Positions 17,661 to 26,336 of a stretch of DNA of 64,000 nucleotides are shown piece by piece. Numbering within the stretch: position 1 is the first letter of the stretch; the number at the start of each line of letters is the position of its first letter. The notes beneath the pieces were generated by a model. It was not told the origin of the DNA, did not search any database, and saw only the letters and a list, made by a program, of their open reading frames with translations. Source of the stretch: Methanoregulaceae archaeon UBA467 (GTDB taxonomy: Archaea > Halobacteriota > Methanomicrobia > Methanomicrobiales > Methanospirillaceae); assembly GCA_002503825.1 (NCBI GenBank), contig DASP01000007.1:124001-188000 (forward strand). Reading direction: 5' to 3'. The position numbers and the translations under genes are program-made.

Positions 17661-19139
17661 CTATAACCAGCCGGGCCATGGTATCCCGAGGTTTGTTGAG
17701 AGCCCCTTCAGTTCATCCCTGATATCCCGGTCAATCCTGACAAGGACGACCATATAGAGAATCATTCCAAGAATTACGATACCTGCAAGAATGGCAAAAT
17801 GGGAGACCGGAATAATGGTCCTTATTACCAGCACTACCAGACCCATACACGCCGAAGCGATGACAATTTTAAACACCGATCTCCATTCAGGTAAAATAAT
17901 GACCGAATTGCGGAGGAAGATGTGTGCGAGCAGGGATTTGATACCCATCGATACAAGGAGCGCACATGCCGCTCCGATAATGCCGAGTCGGGGAATCAGG
18001 AGTATATCAAGCAGGACTACTGCAATTGCAGCGGCAAGGTTGGCATAAAAGACCATTCCCGGTCGTTTGAATGCAGAAAGTGCTGCTGAGTCGATCGCCT
18101 GGAATATCGTCACGAGCTGAACGATGAAAAGAACGTTTAAAGCAGGTGCTGCAACTGCAAACGGTGACCCGTAGAGGTAATAGAGGAGGAGATCTGAGAG
18201 CAGGATTCCCCCGGTGCAGACCGGGACTGCCAGGATGAGCGCATAGGTGTATGAACGGGAAATGACCTCCCTTATCGATTCAAAATCACCCTCCTTCCTC
18301 CACCGGCTGATCCTCGGGAAAAGTGTGGTTGAGAGCGCGGTGGCGCCGAGCAGTGCCAGTGTGGTCAGCTGAAACGACGTCCGGTAAAAGCCCACATCCT
18401 CGCTGTTCATGAAGTAGCCGACCAGTATCGTGTCGGCATACCCGACAATAACCGCGAGGCCCCCGGTCAGGAGGACAAAGGAGGCGTACGGGATCATGGA
18501 CGTAACATGCCACCAGCGAAAGAGTACGGGTCTTTTTTCAAGGAACCGGAGGTTGATGACCAGCCCGGTGATAACCCCGGCAATAAAACCCCCTGCAAGC
18601 CCGGCCGCAAGGAACCCGAGAAATACCGCAAGCACCTGTACGACCGTCCGGACGAGTGTGCCTGCCAGTTCAGCGAGCTGGAGTACTCCTACCTTGCCGC
18701 TTCCATATACCCCGCACGATACCACTCCGGCGGCAGAACCCACAACGACTGCTACAAGAAGAAGGTCAAACAGCCCGCTCGATGCAAAATCAATCATGTA
18801 TGGTCTGAGCAATAAAATGACCGTCAGTACAAGCGGCAGGAGGACGATTTTCACCGCAATGTGGGCCGAAAAAAACTGGTCTTCTTCGGATCCTTCACTG
18901 ATCCTCTGTGTCGCGGCACCGCTTATCCCGCCGTCGGCAAAAAGGGTTGCCATGCTGTAATAGGCAAGAAACAGGTAAAATGCACCCAGCGGGCCCGCAC
19001 CTGCCGTATGTGCGATATAAACCGTCGCGATGTATCCTATGGCCGTTATGGCAAGGTTTGAGCCGAGCGAGATGATACTCTGCCGGCGTACAGGGCCGAT
19101 TCCGATCATCTGCCCGATCAGCCGTGAGATGGAGAACAC
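17661..19139 (-). CDS. Polysaccharide flippase (Wzx/RfbX type)
   Basis: A membrane protein of about 490-500 residues with 12-14 predicted helices and the flippase N-terminus RRQSIISLGSNLAITAIGYIATVYIAH. Family members flip lipid-linked sugars across the membrane for surface polysaccharide or glycoprotein. The frame opens with a TTG at 19163. A GTG at 19139, about 25-30 bases downstream of a TTAATTTATT box, is a plausible leaderless start, and an ATG at 19109 is also possible. No glycosyltransferase genes are nearby, which is unusual for this type of protein. Confidence 0.85.
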   Translation of the reverse strand: MFSISRLIGQMIGIGPVRRQSIISLGSNLAITAIGYIATVYIAHTAGAGPLGAFYLFLAYYSMATLFADGGISGAATQRISEGSEEDQFFSAHIAVKIVLLPLVLTVILLLRPYMIDFASSGLFDLLLVAVVVGSAAGVVSCGVYGSGKVGVLQLAELAGTLVRTVVQVLAVFLGFLAAGLAGGFIAGVITGLVINLRFLEKRPVLFRWWHVTSMIPYASFVLLTGGLAVIVGYADTILVGYFMNSEDVGFYRTSFQLTTLALLGATALSTTLFPRISRWRKEGDFESIREVISRSYTYALILAVPVCTGGILLSDLLLYYLYGSPFAVAAPALNVLFIVQLVTIFQAIDSAALSAFKRPGMVFYANLAAAIAVVLLDILLIPRLGIIGAACALLVSMGIKSLLAHIFLRNSVIILPEWRSVFKIVIASACMGLVVLVIRTIIPVSHFAILAGIVILGMILYMVVLVRIDRDIRDELKGLSTNLGIPWPGWL

Positions 19140-19277
19140 TAGCGTACTATTCGGCAGACTCAATAAATTAAGCCATTCCCTGCGATAATCATTCCTGCAT
19201 TTCTATCGATGACTTCGGCTTCTCCTGATCGAAATGAGTTAAAACCCGTATGCCAGTACTTCTAGTACGATCTGCTG

Positions 19278-20186
19278 ATGACCGTCATCATTGATGCCCG
19301 GAACCTTGTCAAGAAATATGGTGCATTCACTGCAGTGGACGGTATCAGCTTTACCGTTGAAGAGGGCGAACTCTTCGGGTTCCTCGGCCCGAACGGTGCC
19401 GGAAAGACCACCACCATGAAGATGATCCAGTGCATTTCCCCACTGACATCCGGCTCCCTCTCGGTTTTTGATATGAATGTCTCTCTCTTTCCCAGGGAGA
19501 TCAAGAGGCATCTCGGCGTCGTCCCGCAGGAGACAAACCTTGATCCCGAATTCACCTGCTTTGAGAACCTGCTTGTATATTCACGCTATTTCAACATCCC
19601 GAAACGGGAGGCGGTGCGGCGTATCGAGGAGCTCCTTGACTTCATGTCATTACAGGAGAAGCATGACGTGCTCATCGACCGGCTCTCAGGGGGTATGAAA
19701 CGGAGACTGATACTCGCACGGGCCCTCATCAACGAACCACGCATCCTGATCCTTGACGAGCCTACCATCGGCCTCGACCCTCAGGCACGCCACCTTATCT
19801 GGGAGAAATTAAAACTCCTCCAGGCACAGGGAAACACGATCGTCCTTACCACGCATTACATGGACGAGGCCGAGCGGCTCTGCAACCGGCTTGTCATCAT
19901 GGACAACGGTAAGATCCTTGTCAACGGTTCACCCGGCGAGCTGGTGGGGTCGAACGTGGGAACCGATATCGTCGAGGTCGAGCACACTCCCGATGTGATT
20001 GCATGCCTCGAAGCGATGAACGCACATTATGAAGTGTTCGGGGACATCGTGCAGGTGATCACCGGCAAACCGCGTGAAGTTGCAGACCGTCTCTTCGATT
20101 CCTGTCATCCGGTACGGATCTATGCCCGGAGGGCGACTCTTGAAGACGTATTTCTCAAACTCACGGGGAGGGCACTTCGTGACTGA
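19278..20186 (+). CDS. ABC transporter ATP-binding protein (drug-export type)
   Basis: The 302-residue ATPase has Walker A GPNGAGKTT, signature LSGGMKRRL, Walker B RILILDEPTIGLDP and the H-loop TTHYMDEAE. The C-terminal extension (about residues 220-300) is typical of the DrrA/NodI-type ATPases that work with ABC-2 permeases. The stop codon overlaps the GTG start of the permease gene by eight bases, so the two form one exporter. The substrate cannot be told from the sequence. Confidence 0.95.
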   Translation: MTVIIDARNLVKKYGAFTAVDGISFTVEEGELFGFLGPNGAGKTTTMKMIQCISPLTSGSLSVFDMNVSLFPREIKRHLGVVPQETNLDPEFTCFENLLVYSRYFNIPKREAVRRIEELLDFMSLQEKHDVLIDRLSGGMKRRLILARALINEPRILILDEPTIGLDPQARHLIWEKLKLLQAQGNTIVLTTHYMDEAERLCNRLVIMDNGKILVNGSPGELVGSNVGTDIVEVEHTPDVIACLEAMNAHYEVFGDIVQVITGKPREVADRLFDSCHPVRIYARRATLEDVFLKLTGRALRD

Positions 20187-20973
20187 AATATCATGGCCCG
20201 TCATAATTCCCCGCGTATCCATGGCGGCATGGACGGTCTGGCGAAGAAACTGGGATGTCTTTTTCAAGACGTACCAGGTGAACTTTCTCCCGCCCTTCAT
20301 AGAGCCTGTCCTCTATCTCCTGGCGATGGGATATGGTCTTGGCATGTTCGTCGGCGATATAGAGGGAGTCCCGTACGTGGAGTATATCGCCCCTGCACTC
20401 CTCGCAATATCGATAATGAATTCAGCATTCTTTGAATGCACCTATTCGTCATTTGTCAGGATGTATTACCAGAAGACCTTCGATGCCATTGTCGCGACCC
20501 CCCTTATGATCGAGGACGTCATCACCGGCGAGATCCTCTCGGGAGCCACGCGAAGTCTTATCTATGCATCGGTCATGCTCATCGTCCTGGTCGCGTTCGG
20601 AGTCGTTGACCTCCCTTCATCGCTCCTTATCATACCATTTGCATTTTTTGCCGGGCTGCTCTTCTCCTGTATAGCCATGTGTTTCACCGCGGTTACGCCC
20701 GGGATTGACACCCTGAACTATCCTGCATTCCTTTTTATCACCCCCATGTTCCTTTTTTCAGGGACTTTTTTTCCACTCTCGGTCCTCCCGCCCTTTCTCC
20801 AGACGTTTGCCATTGCAGTCCTGCCACTCACACAGGTCGTCACGGTGACCCGCTCGCTGACACTCTCATCCATCTCGCCCCTCTTTTTTTACAGCCTGGT
20901 CTGGATCGCAGGTGTCATACTGATCTTTTTTATACTTGCCATTCACCTTATGAAAAAGAGGCTCGTTGTATAG
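20179..20973 (+). CDS. ABC-2 type permease
   Basis: About 264 residues from a GTG at 20179 that sits behind a GGGGAGGG site, with its first bases inside the ATPase gene. A longer frame begins at 20074 but would overlap the ATPase by over 100 bases. There are six predicted helices and the ABC-2 block SGTFFPLSVLPPFLQTFAIAVLPLTQVV near the C-terminus. It forms the membrane part of the exporter with the preceding ATPase; the substrate is unknown. Confidence 0.92.
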   Translation: MTEISWPVIIPRVSMAAWTVWRRNWDVFFKTYQVNFLPPFIEPVLYLLAMGYGLGMFVGDIEGVPYVEYIAPALLAISIMNSAFFECTYSSFVRMYYQKTFDAIVATPLMIEDVITGEILSGATRSLIYASVMLIVLVAFGVVDLPSSLLIIPFAFFAGLLFSCIAMCFTAVTPGIDTLNYPAFLFITPMFLFSGTFFPLSVLPPFLQTFAIAVLPLTQVVTVTRSLTLSSISPLFFYSLVWIAGVILIFFILAIHLMKKRLVV

Positions 20974-21037
20974 ATGAAATCAAAAATAAAGCCACTTAAA
21001 CCCACAGTTACGGACCACCCATGTAACGTTCAGAACC

Positions 21038-21045
21038 TATAAATA
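21038..21045 (+). promoter_or_regulatory. TATA box for a leaderless CBS-protein gene
   Basis: TATAAATA at 21038-21045 is centred about 23 bases before the ATG at 21064. This is the archaeal TATA-to-start spacing, so the mRNA probably begins at the start codon. No Shine-Dalgarno site precedes that ATG. Confidence 0.55.
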
Positions 21046-21063
21046 TCACGCACGCGTCCTTTT

Positions 21064-21504
21064 ATGCTCGGAGACAAATTCATGACCTCATATCATTTCT
21101 GCCAGAAAAATGTCCTGATCGTCAAACCGGACGCTACAATCCAGTTTGTCGCAGGACTCATGAAAGAAAAGAATATCGGATGTGTGGTGATCACAGACGA
21201 TCATAAGCCTGTCGGCATCGTCACCGACCGGGATATCGCCCTGCGAGGTTCGGGACTCTGTGAAAGCCCTGGTTCGACCCTGATTGAATCGATAATGAGC
21301 AGGGATATTGTATCGGTCACCAAGGATACAGGGATATTCGAGGCCATCCAGACGATGAAGTCTGCAGGCGTGCGCCGGATGCCTATCGTGGACGGGGCGG
21401 GCAGGCTGGTGGGGCTTTTAACAGTCGATGACCTCATCCGGCTCCTTTCGCGTGAAATGGCAGATATTGCCAGGATTATCGGGAAAGAAGGCCCGAATAT
21501 CTGA
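21064..21504 (+). CDS. CBS-domain pair protein
   Basis: The 146-residue protein is a single Bateman module: CBS1 at about residues 10-65 and CBS2 at about 75-135. The hallmark sequences are GCVVITDDHKPVGIVTDRDI and GVRRMPIVDGAGRLVGLLT. Such proteins bind adenosine ligands such as AMP, ATP or SAM and usually regulate a partner. The C-terminal tail is too short for another domain. TATAAATA about 23 bases before the ATG suggests a leaderless mRNA. The gene stands between an ABC exporter and an MFS transporter; a partner is not evident. Confidence 0.9.
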   Translation: MLGDKFMTSYHFCQKNVLIVKPDATIQFVAGLMKEKNIGCVVITDDHKPVGIVTDRDIALRGSGLCESPGSTLIESIMSRDIVSVTKDTGIFEAIQTMKSAGVRRMPIVDGAGRLVGLLTVDDLIRLLSREMADIARIIGKEGPNI

Positions 21505-21607
21505 ACTTTTTTATACACGCACTATTATTGCTGCTCCTGTTTCTGCCCGCGTCGTAGAGAATTCTCCCTGGTATCCCGGTTCCTGACATACGATTTCTGT
21601 CCGCCAA

Positions 21608-23083
21608 ATGTTGATATCCATTGAACCGGAGATGTACAAATACGTGCATGACAGGGACGCATCCCGGGGTGGTGGCAAAGACCACCGGATACCGCAGACT
21701 GATCCATTAATCTCCAGGAAGCCCGCGTTCCCGAGAACTGTCCTGCTTGTCCTCCTGACCATCGCCACGTTTTTAAACCCGTTTGCCGGTTCCAGCATCA
21801 ATCTCGCCCTCCCCCTTATCGGCGATGAGTTTGGCATCGATGCGGTAATGCTCTCGTGGGTACCGGCCACCTACCTCCTCTCCAGTGCGGTCTTCTTATT
21901 GCCCGCCGGAAAAATGGGGGATATTCTCGGCAGGATTACGGTATTTCGTATCGGCACGATAGTCTACACGGCCGCCTCGTTCCTGACGATATTCACGCCA
22001 TCAACGCCGTTCCTTCTCGGGTGCAGGTTTATGATGGGATTTGGAAGCGCAATGATCTTTTCCACTGCCGTTGCAATTATCTCCGAGCTCTACCAGCCCG
22101 GTGAGCGTGGGAGGGCGCTCGGACTGAATGTTACTGCAATTTATGCAGGTCTTACCACAGGCCCGTTCCTCGGAGGCATTCTCACCCAGTTTTTCGGATG
22201 GCGAAGCATATTTGTGGTCACCGTCATTCTTGGAGGATGTATCCTGCCGTTCCTCGACAGGTTTCCTTCATCGCTGAACCGGAAAAGCAGCCAGACATTT
22301 GACCTGTCAGGAAGTATTCTCTCATCGATCGTCCTCGTAACGTTCTTCATCGGTCTTTCCGGCATAACCAATATTTCAGGAATAATCACGGTATTTCTGT
22401 CCGTCGTGCTCGCAATAGTCTTTTTTTCAACACAGAGACGTAAGGAGCACCCAATCATCCCGTTGTCGCTCCTCGGGCAGAGCCCGGCCTTTACACGTAT
22501 GAACCTGGCGGCGCTTATCAATTACAGTGCCACCTTTGCGGTCACATTTTTAATGAGCCTTTACCTTCAGGTGGTCAGGGGTTTTGGCCCGGCAGCGGCA
22601 GGATCGCTCCTTCTTCTCCAGCCCCTCGCGCAGATGGTCTGTTCTCCGGTCGCAGGTAGACTTTCCGACCGGATTGATCCATCTCTCCTCGCATCAGCCG
22701 GCATGATCATCTCGGCAGGGAGCCTGCTCTGGATCTCATCGTTTGATGCCGGCACACCGGTAGTGATGATCATCGGCGGGTTCCTCTGCCTCGGGATCGG
22801 CCTTGCATTTTTTTCCTCGCCAAACACCAATGCCATCATGAGCACCGTTGAACGGCACGATTACGGGACGGCATCGGCACTGCTCGCCATGATGCGTTCT
22901 CTTGGCATGATGCTCTCGATGAGTATTGTCATGGTCTTTTTCTCGCTCGTTCTTGGAACGGGCATCATCAGCCCTGAGCAAAGCACTGAGTTTCTGGCAA
23001 GTATGCACCTCGCACTCATCACCTGTTTTGTCCTGACCGTTACCGGGGCGGCCCTCTCGTGGCCGCGTCATCCGAGAAAATAA
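21608..23083 (+). CDS. MFS drug-efflux transporter (DHA2/EmrB type)
   Basis: The 491-residue protein has about 14 predicted helices. It carries the MFS motif-A region LPAGKMGDILGRITVFRIG and the motif-C-like segment LGLNVTAIYAGLTTGPFLGG of 14-helix drug/H+ antiporters. The first 40 residues are polar and precede the first helix; an internal ATG at 21632 may be the true start. It probably exports toxic organic compounds, but the substrate is not predictable. It is downstream of, and on the same strand as, the CBS gene. Confidence 0.9.
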   Translation: MLISIEPEMYKYVHDRDASRGGGKDHRIPQTDPLISRKPAFPRTVLLVLLTIATFLNPFAGSSINLALPLIGDEFGIDAVMLSWVPATYLLSSAVFLLPAGKMGDILGRITVFRIGTIVYTAASFLTIFTPSTPFLLGCRFMMGFGSAMIFSTAVAIISELYQPGERGRALGLNVTAIYAGLTTGPFLGGILTQFFGWRSIFVVTVILGGCILPFLDRFPSSLNRKSSQTFDLSGSILSSIVLVTFFIGLSGITNISGIITVFLSVVLAIVFFSTQRRKEHPIIPLSLLGQSPAFTRMNLAALINYSATFAVTFLMSLYLQVVRGFGPAAAGSLLLLQPLAQMVCSPVAGRLSDRIDPSLLASAGMIISAGSLLWISSFDAGTPVVMIIGGFLCLGIGLAFFSSPNTNAIMSTVERHDYGTASALLAMMRSLGMMLSMSIVMVFFSLVLGTGIISPEQSTEFLASMHLALITCFVLTVTGAALSWPRHPRK

Positions 23084-23116
23084 GGAGAATCCAGAGGTTT
23101 AATCGTGGATATGAGA

Positions 23117-23785
23117 TTAAATCCACCCTTTTTCTTTCCACCACGTATACTCGTGCACCCATTCATCACGCCGGTAAGTAACGAGTGCTTTCATGCGTTC
23201 CCGCATCTCTGCATGCATGGCCTGTTGTTCGGGATATACTTTCTTTTCTTCAATGGCCCGTGCAAGGACTATTCCAAGTTGTTCTGATTCTTTTTCCGCA
23301 GTCATTATCCGTAATGGATCAGGGCCGAGTACCGCGTCCACCATCCCAACAGTTGTTCCGCCAAGGATGCGGAGGGTGCTGTTTAAATATTCAGCCACGG
23401 CATCTGCATGCGAACCGCCTGCAGTAGAGACTGCACACCCGTATTTTCCATCAAACATCTGGCAATGGATGGAATCTGCAAGGCGGTCAAGGAGGACCTT
23501 CATCTGGGCTGTGACCGAGTTGATGTATACCGGAGATCCAAGCACTATGCCGTCAGATTCGAGCATCTTATTGTGGATATCACAGAAATCGTCAGCGTGG
23601 ATACACTCCCCTTTTGCATAGCATGTCCCGCACCCGGTGCAGAACTCAAGGTCAAGGTCGCAGATATCCACATATTCAACCGATGCCCCGCAGTCCTGTG
23701 CGCCCCTGAGAACGCCCCTGACCAGGATGGCAGTCTGGCTCGCGTTGCCACGGGGACTGCCGTTAATCCCGAGAATCTTTACCAT
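23117..23785 (-). CDS. Iron-sulfur flavoprotein (Isf type)
   Basis: The 222-residue protein has a flavodoxin-like FMN site (GINGSPRGNASQTAILV, residues 5-21, and GSPVYINSVTAQMK). It also has the compact cysteine motif CTGCGTCYAKGEC (C-x2-C-x2-C-x5-C), which binds a 4Fe-4S cluster in Methanosarcina Isf. Isf proteins accept electrons from ferredoxin and can reduce O2 and H2O2. The length fits the family. The gene is convergent with the MFS transporter gene. Confidence 0.9.
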   Translation of the reverse strand: MVKILGINGSPRGNASQTAILVRGVLRGAQDCGASVEYVDICDLDLEFCTGCGTCYAKGECIHADDFCDIHNKMLESDGIVLGSPVYINSVTAQMKVLLDRLADSIHCQMFDGKYGCAVSTAGGSHADAVAEYLNSTLRILGGTTVGMVDAVLGPDPLRIMTAEKESEQLGIVLARAIEEKKVYPEQQAMHAEMRERMKALVTYRRDEWVHEYTWWKEKGWI

Positions 23786-23966
23786 GAATGGTTCACCTGA
23801 TTAACCGTTGGTGATATTATATATCAGATTTCCGAAAGGAGGCAATCTGTAAATAATGCATTCATGTCCCGGCGGCATACATGAGACACCACCCGGTACC
23901 TGTTCCTCATTCATGGGATAGACTTTTTTCCTGTGGCGCTGTAGCACCTGAGAGCAGGACCGCTTC

Positions 23967-24245
23967 ATGATAACATGGTTTCATATCGGAATAATCGCCG
24001 CCCTTCTCACCACGTTCGGGTTTGTACCGCAGATTATCAGGATGTACCGGACACGCTCTGTCGGTGACATCTCACTTGTCACACTTCTCCAGTTCTCGCT
24101 CGGCGTGACACTCTGGATATTCTACGGGATTTCGATAGACGATCCTATCGTCACCACCGCAAACATGGTCACGCTTGGTACGCTCATCATCGCAGTCAGC
24201 CTCTATGTACTCTACAAGCGCCCGGGCAGGCCTGACATGAACTAA
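23967..24245 (+). CDS. SemiSWEET / PQ-loop transporter
   Basis: The 92-residue protein has three transmembrane helices and the PQ-loop motif FVPQIIRMYRTRSVGDIS at about residues 18-35. It matches prokaryotic SemiSWEET sugar transporters, which work as dimers. A sugar substrate is assumed from the family only. It stands alone between oppositely and similarly oriented genes. Confidence 0.9.
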   Translation: MITWFHIGIIAALLTTFGFVPQIIRMYRTRSVGDISLVTLLQFSLGVTLWIFYGISIDDPIVTTANMVTLGTLIIAVSLYVLYKRPGRPDMN

Positions 24246-24371
24246 TAAAGATCCTGACATGAGGGCCCCGGGAGGAGGGCGCATCTTTATACCCGCACGT
24301 CCGCTTTGAAGATCCGGGTCTTTTCACAGAGCATTTAATTGGATCATAACAGAAAGACTACATGTATACGA

Positions 24372-25451
24372 ATGAAAAAAGCACTCGCTGGCTGGAAGGG
24401 CCATACCCCTGAGGAGGACGATATCAGAAATATCGTAGTATCCTACGGGATCCTTGCTCCAAGCCCCCATAATATTCAGCCATGGATCGTTGAATATTCG
24501 GGCCCGCTGAGGATGAGACTGTTTATTGACCCGGCCCGGCTCCTTCCCGGTGCTGATCCCGCATTCAGGCAGATACACATCGCACAGGGCACATTCCTCG
24601 AAAATATTTCCATTGCATCAGGCGCATTCGGGTACAGGGCCGATATCGACTATTTTCCGGACGGCTGGCAGGGATACGAGTCCAGGCCGGAGAACCCGGT
24701 TGCATCCATTGAACTTGTGAAAGATCCTTCTGTAGAACCTGACCCGCTGTTTCCGCAGATTATCCGGCGTGAAACAAATAAGCGTGAATATTCCAGTGAT
24801 CCCGTCACACGGGAACAGCTGGATGGGCTGTCCGAAGCATATGACCAGTCCACGATCCCGCTGGTAATCGTCGCGGATACCGGTTTTAAGGAGGACGTGA
24901 CTGAAATACTTGTCGAAGCCATGAACATTGAATTCTCAGACCCGTCGAGGCTTAAGGAGATGCTGGCATCTTTTCGGTTCAGTGACGAGGAGATCGAGGC
25001 CACTCGCGACGGTTTCGGCCTTGCACAGTCAGGGACGGACGGTATTGCAAAGTATGTCATCGAGCACCTCTTCCTCTCCAGGGAGAAGGCCCGGGCGCCT
25101 GACTCTGAATTTGTCCGGACAGCCGCCGGACTTACCCGAAAACAGTCAGGTTCAGCCGCAGCCTTTGGCTGGATAAGCACGAAAGGGAACCTGCGGCCTG
25201 ACCAGGTCAGGGCCGGGCGGGTGTACGAACGCACCTGCCTGAAAGCAGCAGAACTTGGTATCTCTATTCATCCGTTTTCACAGGTGCTCGAGACCTATCC
25301 GGGTATGGAGGCACTCCATGGCAGGTTCAGGGACTGCCTTGGTATTTCGGAGAGCCACTTCGTGCAGATGTTTTTCAGGATGGGGTTTGCAAGCCATGTA
25401 ACGCACTCGCCACGGCGGGATATCCATGATATTATCAGAATAATGAACTGA
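24372..25451 (+). CDS. Nitroreductase-like Acg-family flavoprotein
   Basis: The protein of about 359 residues has the Acg/nitroreductase layout: an N-terminal ILAPSPHNIQPW motif (FMN contact) and a C-terminal QVLETYPGMEALHGRFRDCLG region. The family is an atypical nitroreductase group in which one member acts as an FMN-binding storage or redox protein. The frame opens with a TTG at 24339, but the ATG at 24372 is about 30 bases after an AT-rich box (CATTTAATTG) and is the better start. The enzymatic substrate is unknown. Confidence 0.75.
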   Translation: MKKALAGWKGHTPEEDDIRNIVVSYGILAPSPHNIQPWIVEYSGPLRMRLFIDPARLLPGADPAFRQIHIAQGTFLENISIASGAFGYRADIDYFPDGWQGYESRPENPVASIELVKDPSVEPDPLFPQIIRRETNKREYSSDPVTREQLDGLSEAYDQSTIPLVIVADTGFKEDVTEILVEAMNIEFSDPSRLKEMLASFRFSDEEIEATRDGFGLAQSGTDGIAKYVIEHLFLSREKARAPDSEFVRTAAGLTRKQSGSAAAFGWISTKGNLRPDQVRAGRVYERTCLKAAELGISIHPFSQVLETYPGMEALHGRFRDCLGISESHFVQMFFRMGFASHVTHSPRRDIHDIIRIMN

Positions 25452-25539
25452 TACCCATTTCCAGGCTGCCATGTACCGGATCTGAAATAAGAGGCCGTCG
25501 TGTTGTTCAGACGATTCACCTTTTTTGCTTTATCCGGGT

Positions 25540-25758
25540 TCACGCCCGCATTATCCAGCGTGTCTGTATTGCGTTTACCGGGCAAAAACTTAAACATTTA
25601 AAGCATCCGATGCAGGCCTGGCTCTGAACCGGTTCTGCCTTTTCTTCATAGATCCTGAATACCCCCATGGAACACTGATCAACACAGTCCCCGCACCCGT
25701 TACAGAGCGGTGTATCGACGTATACTTCGATAAAAACAGAGATTGGCGATATTAACAT
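25540..25758 (-). CDS. Two-cluster 4Fe-4S ferredoxin
   Basis: The 72-residue protein has two complete 4Fe-4S motifs, CNGCGDCVDQC at residues 19-29 and CIGCFKCLSFCP at about 49-60. It is a small electron carrier. The N-terminus (LISPISVFIEVYVD) is a little longer than that of typical short ferredoxins. No redox enzyme gene is adjacent; the next upstream feature is the dispersed repeat at 26005-26240. Confidence 0.92.
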   Translation of the reverse strand: MLISPISVFIEVYVDTPLCNGCGDCVDQCSMGVFRIYEEKAEPVQSQACIGCFKCLSFCPVNAIQTRWIMRA

Positions 25759-26004
25759 AGTATGAATGTGCCCCCTCCGGCAGTTTTCAGGTACAGTCGA
25801 TGATTAATAAAAATTTTGGAGAAAATCAGATCCCGGAACCCGGCGACCGGAACATAAATTCCACGTATCACTTCAATGAACTTTTATGAGAGGACGGGGG
25901 GAAATAACGTGAGAGAGAACTCATCCATCCGAAATAGTGACTCATTTTGTTGCGGCAGGTGAACAGACGAAATCATCCGCTCTTTTGAAACCCTTCACGT
26001 CCTC

Positions 26005-26240
26005 CCACTACTCTTCTTCCGCCGCACTCCCATCGCGACACTTCCGGGGCTGATCCATCATCGTATGTGGGCGTTTCGTAATGCGACAGGGGCCGTGCCC
26101 AGTTCTTTTCACAAATACCAAAAACCCAATCAACCTGCCCAAAGGATATCCCCAGGGGTGGGGCAGGGTGGGGTGCAACCCCACCTGTCAGAGAAACGGA
26201 TCGAACTTGTTTTATCGGAATGAGGATTTAAACAAGATTA
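26005..26240 (+). repeat. Dispersed repeat family, copy A
   Basis: This stretch aligns with two others at 39896-40146 and 61733-61960. Shared anchors are CGACACTTCCGGGG (26036-26049), an AATGCGACAGGGGCCGTGC block, and GCAACCCC (26175-26182); the distance between first and last anchors is 139 bases here, against 143 and 146. Copy A also contains GGTGGGGT-GCA-ACCCCACC, an 8-bp stem with a 3-base loop, overlapped by four G-runs (26155-26173). It fills most of the 578-base gap between the ferredoxin start and the end of the GntP gene. I see no convincing coding content. Confidence 0.8.
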
Positions 26241-26336
26241 AATTGCGCCAAAAACGGATTATCCAGAATGATTTCTGCCACACCCCTTCATGCATGAGTT
26301 CATGCGTTCCGGGATGGTGAGAGGTAAAGATCTTAC

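Noticed and set aside
26081..26320. 79-codon frame inside repeat copy A, partly shared with copy B (GCNPTCQ)
   Set aside because: Changes between copies fall at all codon positions and copy C breaks the similarity; the shared residues follow from shared DNA.
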